A program made the translations under genes and the position numbers. A DNA stretch of 64,000 nucleotides from Synechococcus sp. A18-25c (GTDB lineage: Bacteria > Cyanobacteriota > Cyanobacteriia > PCC-6307 > Cyanobiaceae). The notes beneath the pieces were generated by a model. The model saw only the letters and a program-made list of their open reading frames with translations. It did no database searches and was not told the origin of the DNA. The stretch covers positions 1,798,001-1,862,000 of the forward strand of contig NZ_CP047957.1 of assembly GCF_014280035.1 (NCBI RefSeq), given 5' to 3'. Below are positions 63,018-64,000 of this stretch, in pieces (position 1 is the first letter of the stretch; the number at the start of each line of letters is the position of its first letter).

Positions 63018-63278
63018 TCAGAAACCCATATCCATGAGGGTGTGGCTCGCCGGTGGTTCATGGCGTTCTTGACCAGCCGAGGGCGGCGCCTGACCAGCAT
63101 CAGCTCGACTCCGCTCTTCACTGGACTGCATGAAGTAATCCTGTTCAGCAGACAGATTCAATGCCGCTGAACTCGACTCTGTGGAATGCACCGACAACGG
63201 CTCCATTCCCGAAGCGTTGAGGGCCAGGGTTCCTGCGAGCAACAGTGCACCCGTGACCGGGAGAAGACAACGAAGCAT
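63018..63278 (-). CDS. Small exported hypothetical protein
   Basis: From ATG 63278 the protein has 86 residues. MLRCLLPVTGALLLAGTLAL then NASG is a clear signal peptide. The mature part is short, acidic and Ser/Ala/Glu-rich (SVHSTESSSAALNLSAEQDY, then FMQSSEERSRADAGQ). It has no cysteines after the leader and no recognised family. It lies between psbC and maf on the minus strand. Confidence 0.6.
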   Translation of the reverse strand: MLRCLLPVTGALLLAGTLALNASGMEPLSVHSTESSSAALNLSAEQDYFMQSSEERSRADAGQAPPSAGQERHEPPASHTLMDMGF

Positions 63279-63326
63279 GGCCAAAAGTGTGAGGAGGGGC
63301 CTGCCTTCGGATTAGCTACGGGCGTC

Positions 63327-63348
63327 AAAAAATGGCAATGCCGTTGCC
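63327..63348 (-). terminator. Probable terminator after maf, minus strand
   Basis: On the minus strand GGCAA, loop CGGCA and TTGCC form a 5-bp stem, followed by ATTTTTT. It begins 10 bases after the maf stop. The stem is short, so confidence is moderate. Confidence 0.5.
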
Positions 63349-63357
63349 GGCGGTGCG

Positions 63358-63933
63358 TCATGGCACAGACGACAACCATCGCCGCAACAGCGGAAGACTC
63401 AAACCGATCACATTGGAGTAGCAGCCATCAAGGCGCTCCACACAACTGCCACCACGGCCTTCAAGAGCGAAGCCTCCGGCACATTGCAGCGGCTCACCGC
63501 TGTTGACGTAAGCCTCAATCTCCTGATCGCTGAGGTCAGAAAACAGCACGCGGGTTGTCACGCAGGTCAGCTGCGGACTGAAGGAAGCGTTCGAGGCCGG
63601 TGCAAGCAGGCAATGCCCGGTGTGCAGCTCCCCCCAGCCGCCGCGCATGCGGCGCCAGCGCTCGGCCGCCTGTTGGGCATCCGCCGGCTTGCCGAACACC
63701 ACACCGTTGAACACCAGCACCGAGTCGCACCCCAACACAACGGAGATGGCTGTGTCTGCCAGCTGCGTCGCCACCGCTTCCGCTTTCGCCTTGGCCAGCA
63801 GCTGAACCAACGTGGTGGGGTCCGAATTGTGGATGGTGGACTCATCCACACCGCTGACCTGCACCCGATGAGGGATGGCCGCTTGCTCAAGCAGACGACG
63901 TCGTGCCGGAGACGCAGAAGCCAACAGCAGCAT
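63358..63933 (-). CDS. maf: Maf-family nucleotide pyrophosphatase
   Basis: The 191-residue protein starts [16 protein letters not shown], the Maf signature loop, and has [20 protein letters not shown] and [26 protein letters not shown], which hold the catalytic Asp and the base-recognition region. Maf proteins hydrolyse dTTP, UTP and modified nucleotides (house-cleaning). ATG start. Confidence 0.93.
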   Translation of the reverse strand: MLLLASASPARRRLLEQAAIPHRVQVSGVDESTIHNSDPTTLVQLLAKAKAEAVATQLADTAISVVLGCDSVLVFNGVVFGKPADAQQAAERWRRMRGGWGELHTGHCLLAPASNASFSPQLTCVTTRVLFSDLSDQEIEAYVNSGEPLQCAGGFALEGRGGSCVERLDGCYSNVIGLSLPLLRRWLSSVP

Positions 63934-63940
63934 GGAGCCC

Positions 63941-64000
63941 TCAATTCAGGAAGCTGACCACGAGAATGGCATTAACAGCCTTCACCAGGACCGGTCGCGT
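63941..64000 (-). CDS. C-terminal end of a gene running off the window
   Basis: A minus-strand frame open to the window edge gives [19 protein letters not shown] then TGA (63941-63943). The hydrophobic ending suggests a membrane protein or helix. It is 7 bases from the maf start. Too short to identify. Confidence 0.35.
   Translation of the reverse strand, partial: TRPVLVKAVNAILVVSFLN

Noticed and set aside
1-64000. Search by eye for tRNA, rRNA, CRISPR repeats, integrase or transposase genes and prophage clusters
   Set aside because: None was seen. A tRNA could still be missed by eye; a tRNAscan run would settle it.

Overview
The window is a stretch of chromosome from a unicellular marine picocyanobacterium (Synechococcus/Cyanobium type). 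The evidence is a high-GC, tightly packed set of oxygenic-photosynthesis genes: psbD-psbC with their overlap, ycf4, ycf39, petG, petM, cytM, chlI, a plant-type lycopene cyclase (crtL), a thioredoxin reductase-thioredoxin fusion (NTRC), and the small RNA Yfr1 between guaB3 and trxA. I saw no rRNA, tRNA, CRISPR array, integrase or transposase. The genus is inferred from gene content and order; no database search was done.

Layout. 1-1816: the 5' end of a sugar-type ABC permease and leuA (both minus). 1945-3513: a GH57 glucan-active enzyme. 3556-7872: a large autotransporter-like outer-membrane protein plus a truncated second copy of its beta-barrel end, the clearest accessory region. 7956-11824: crtL and gyrA (minus). 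11963-23884: mostly plus-strand housekeeping (CAAD membrane protein, guaB3, Yfr1, trxA, hisH, rsmD, cytM, RNA methylase, serine hydrolase, DUF3370 protein, chlI, ruvC, methyltransferase, folate cyclo-ligase, sufE), with petG on the minus strand. 23958-31546: hom, a peptide/nickel-type ABC binding protein and permease, a DUF1400 hydrolase and an MFS carrier. 31689-33440: a less tightly packed stretch, AT-rich at its start, with an ABM-like protein, a Coq4-like protein and small ORFs. 33482-49081: ychF, HlyD adaptor, polA, cysS, DUF2721, a sodium symporter, dxr with a coupled thioredoxin-like ferredoxin, a YheT hydrolase, and the three-gene transhydrogenase pntA1-pntA2-pntB. 49132-58936: helicase, NTRC, an IF-1-like protein, Nif11-like protein, pseudouridine synthase, ArsM-like methyltransferase, ycf39, petM, trm1, hydrolase, ilvH. 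58961-64000: cyclophilin, ycf4, psbD, psbC, a small secreted protein, maf and the tail of one more gene.

How the genes fit together. Several neighbours are linked by one- or four-base stop/start overlaps (TGATG, GTGA, ATGA), implying translational coupling: hisH-rsmD, serine hydrolase-DUF3370-chlI, methyltransferase-folate ligase, binding protein-permease, dxr-ferredoxin, pntA1-pntA2-pntB, small protein-arsM, hydrolase-ilvH. Photosynthesis and redox genes dominate: photosystem II core (psbD, psbC) and its assembly factor ycf39, photosystem I assembly (ycf4), cytochrome b6f small subunits (petG, petM), chlorophyll and carotenoid synthesis, thioredoxin systems (trxA, NTRC), transhydrogenase and Fe-S assembly (sufE).

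The observations most worth checking are an 18-base motif, 17/18 identical, found upstream of both leuA and the NTRC gene; the broken duplicate of the autotransporter barrel; the repeat-rich, compositionally distinct autotransporter passenger; a DEAD-box-like helicase whose coding frame continues upstream of any normal start codon; and an orphan minus-strand terminator at 21361-21390 that suggests a short unannotated RNA. I did not find a clearly new multi-gene defence or biosynthetic system.
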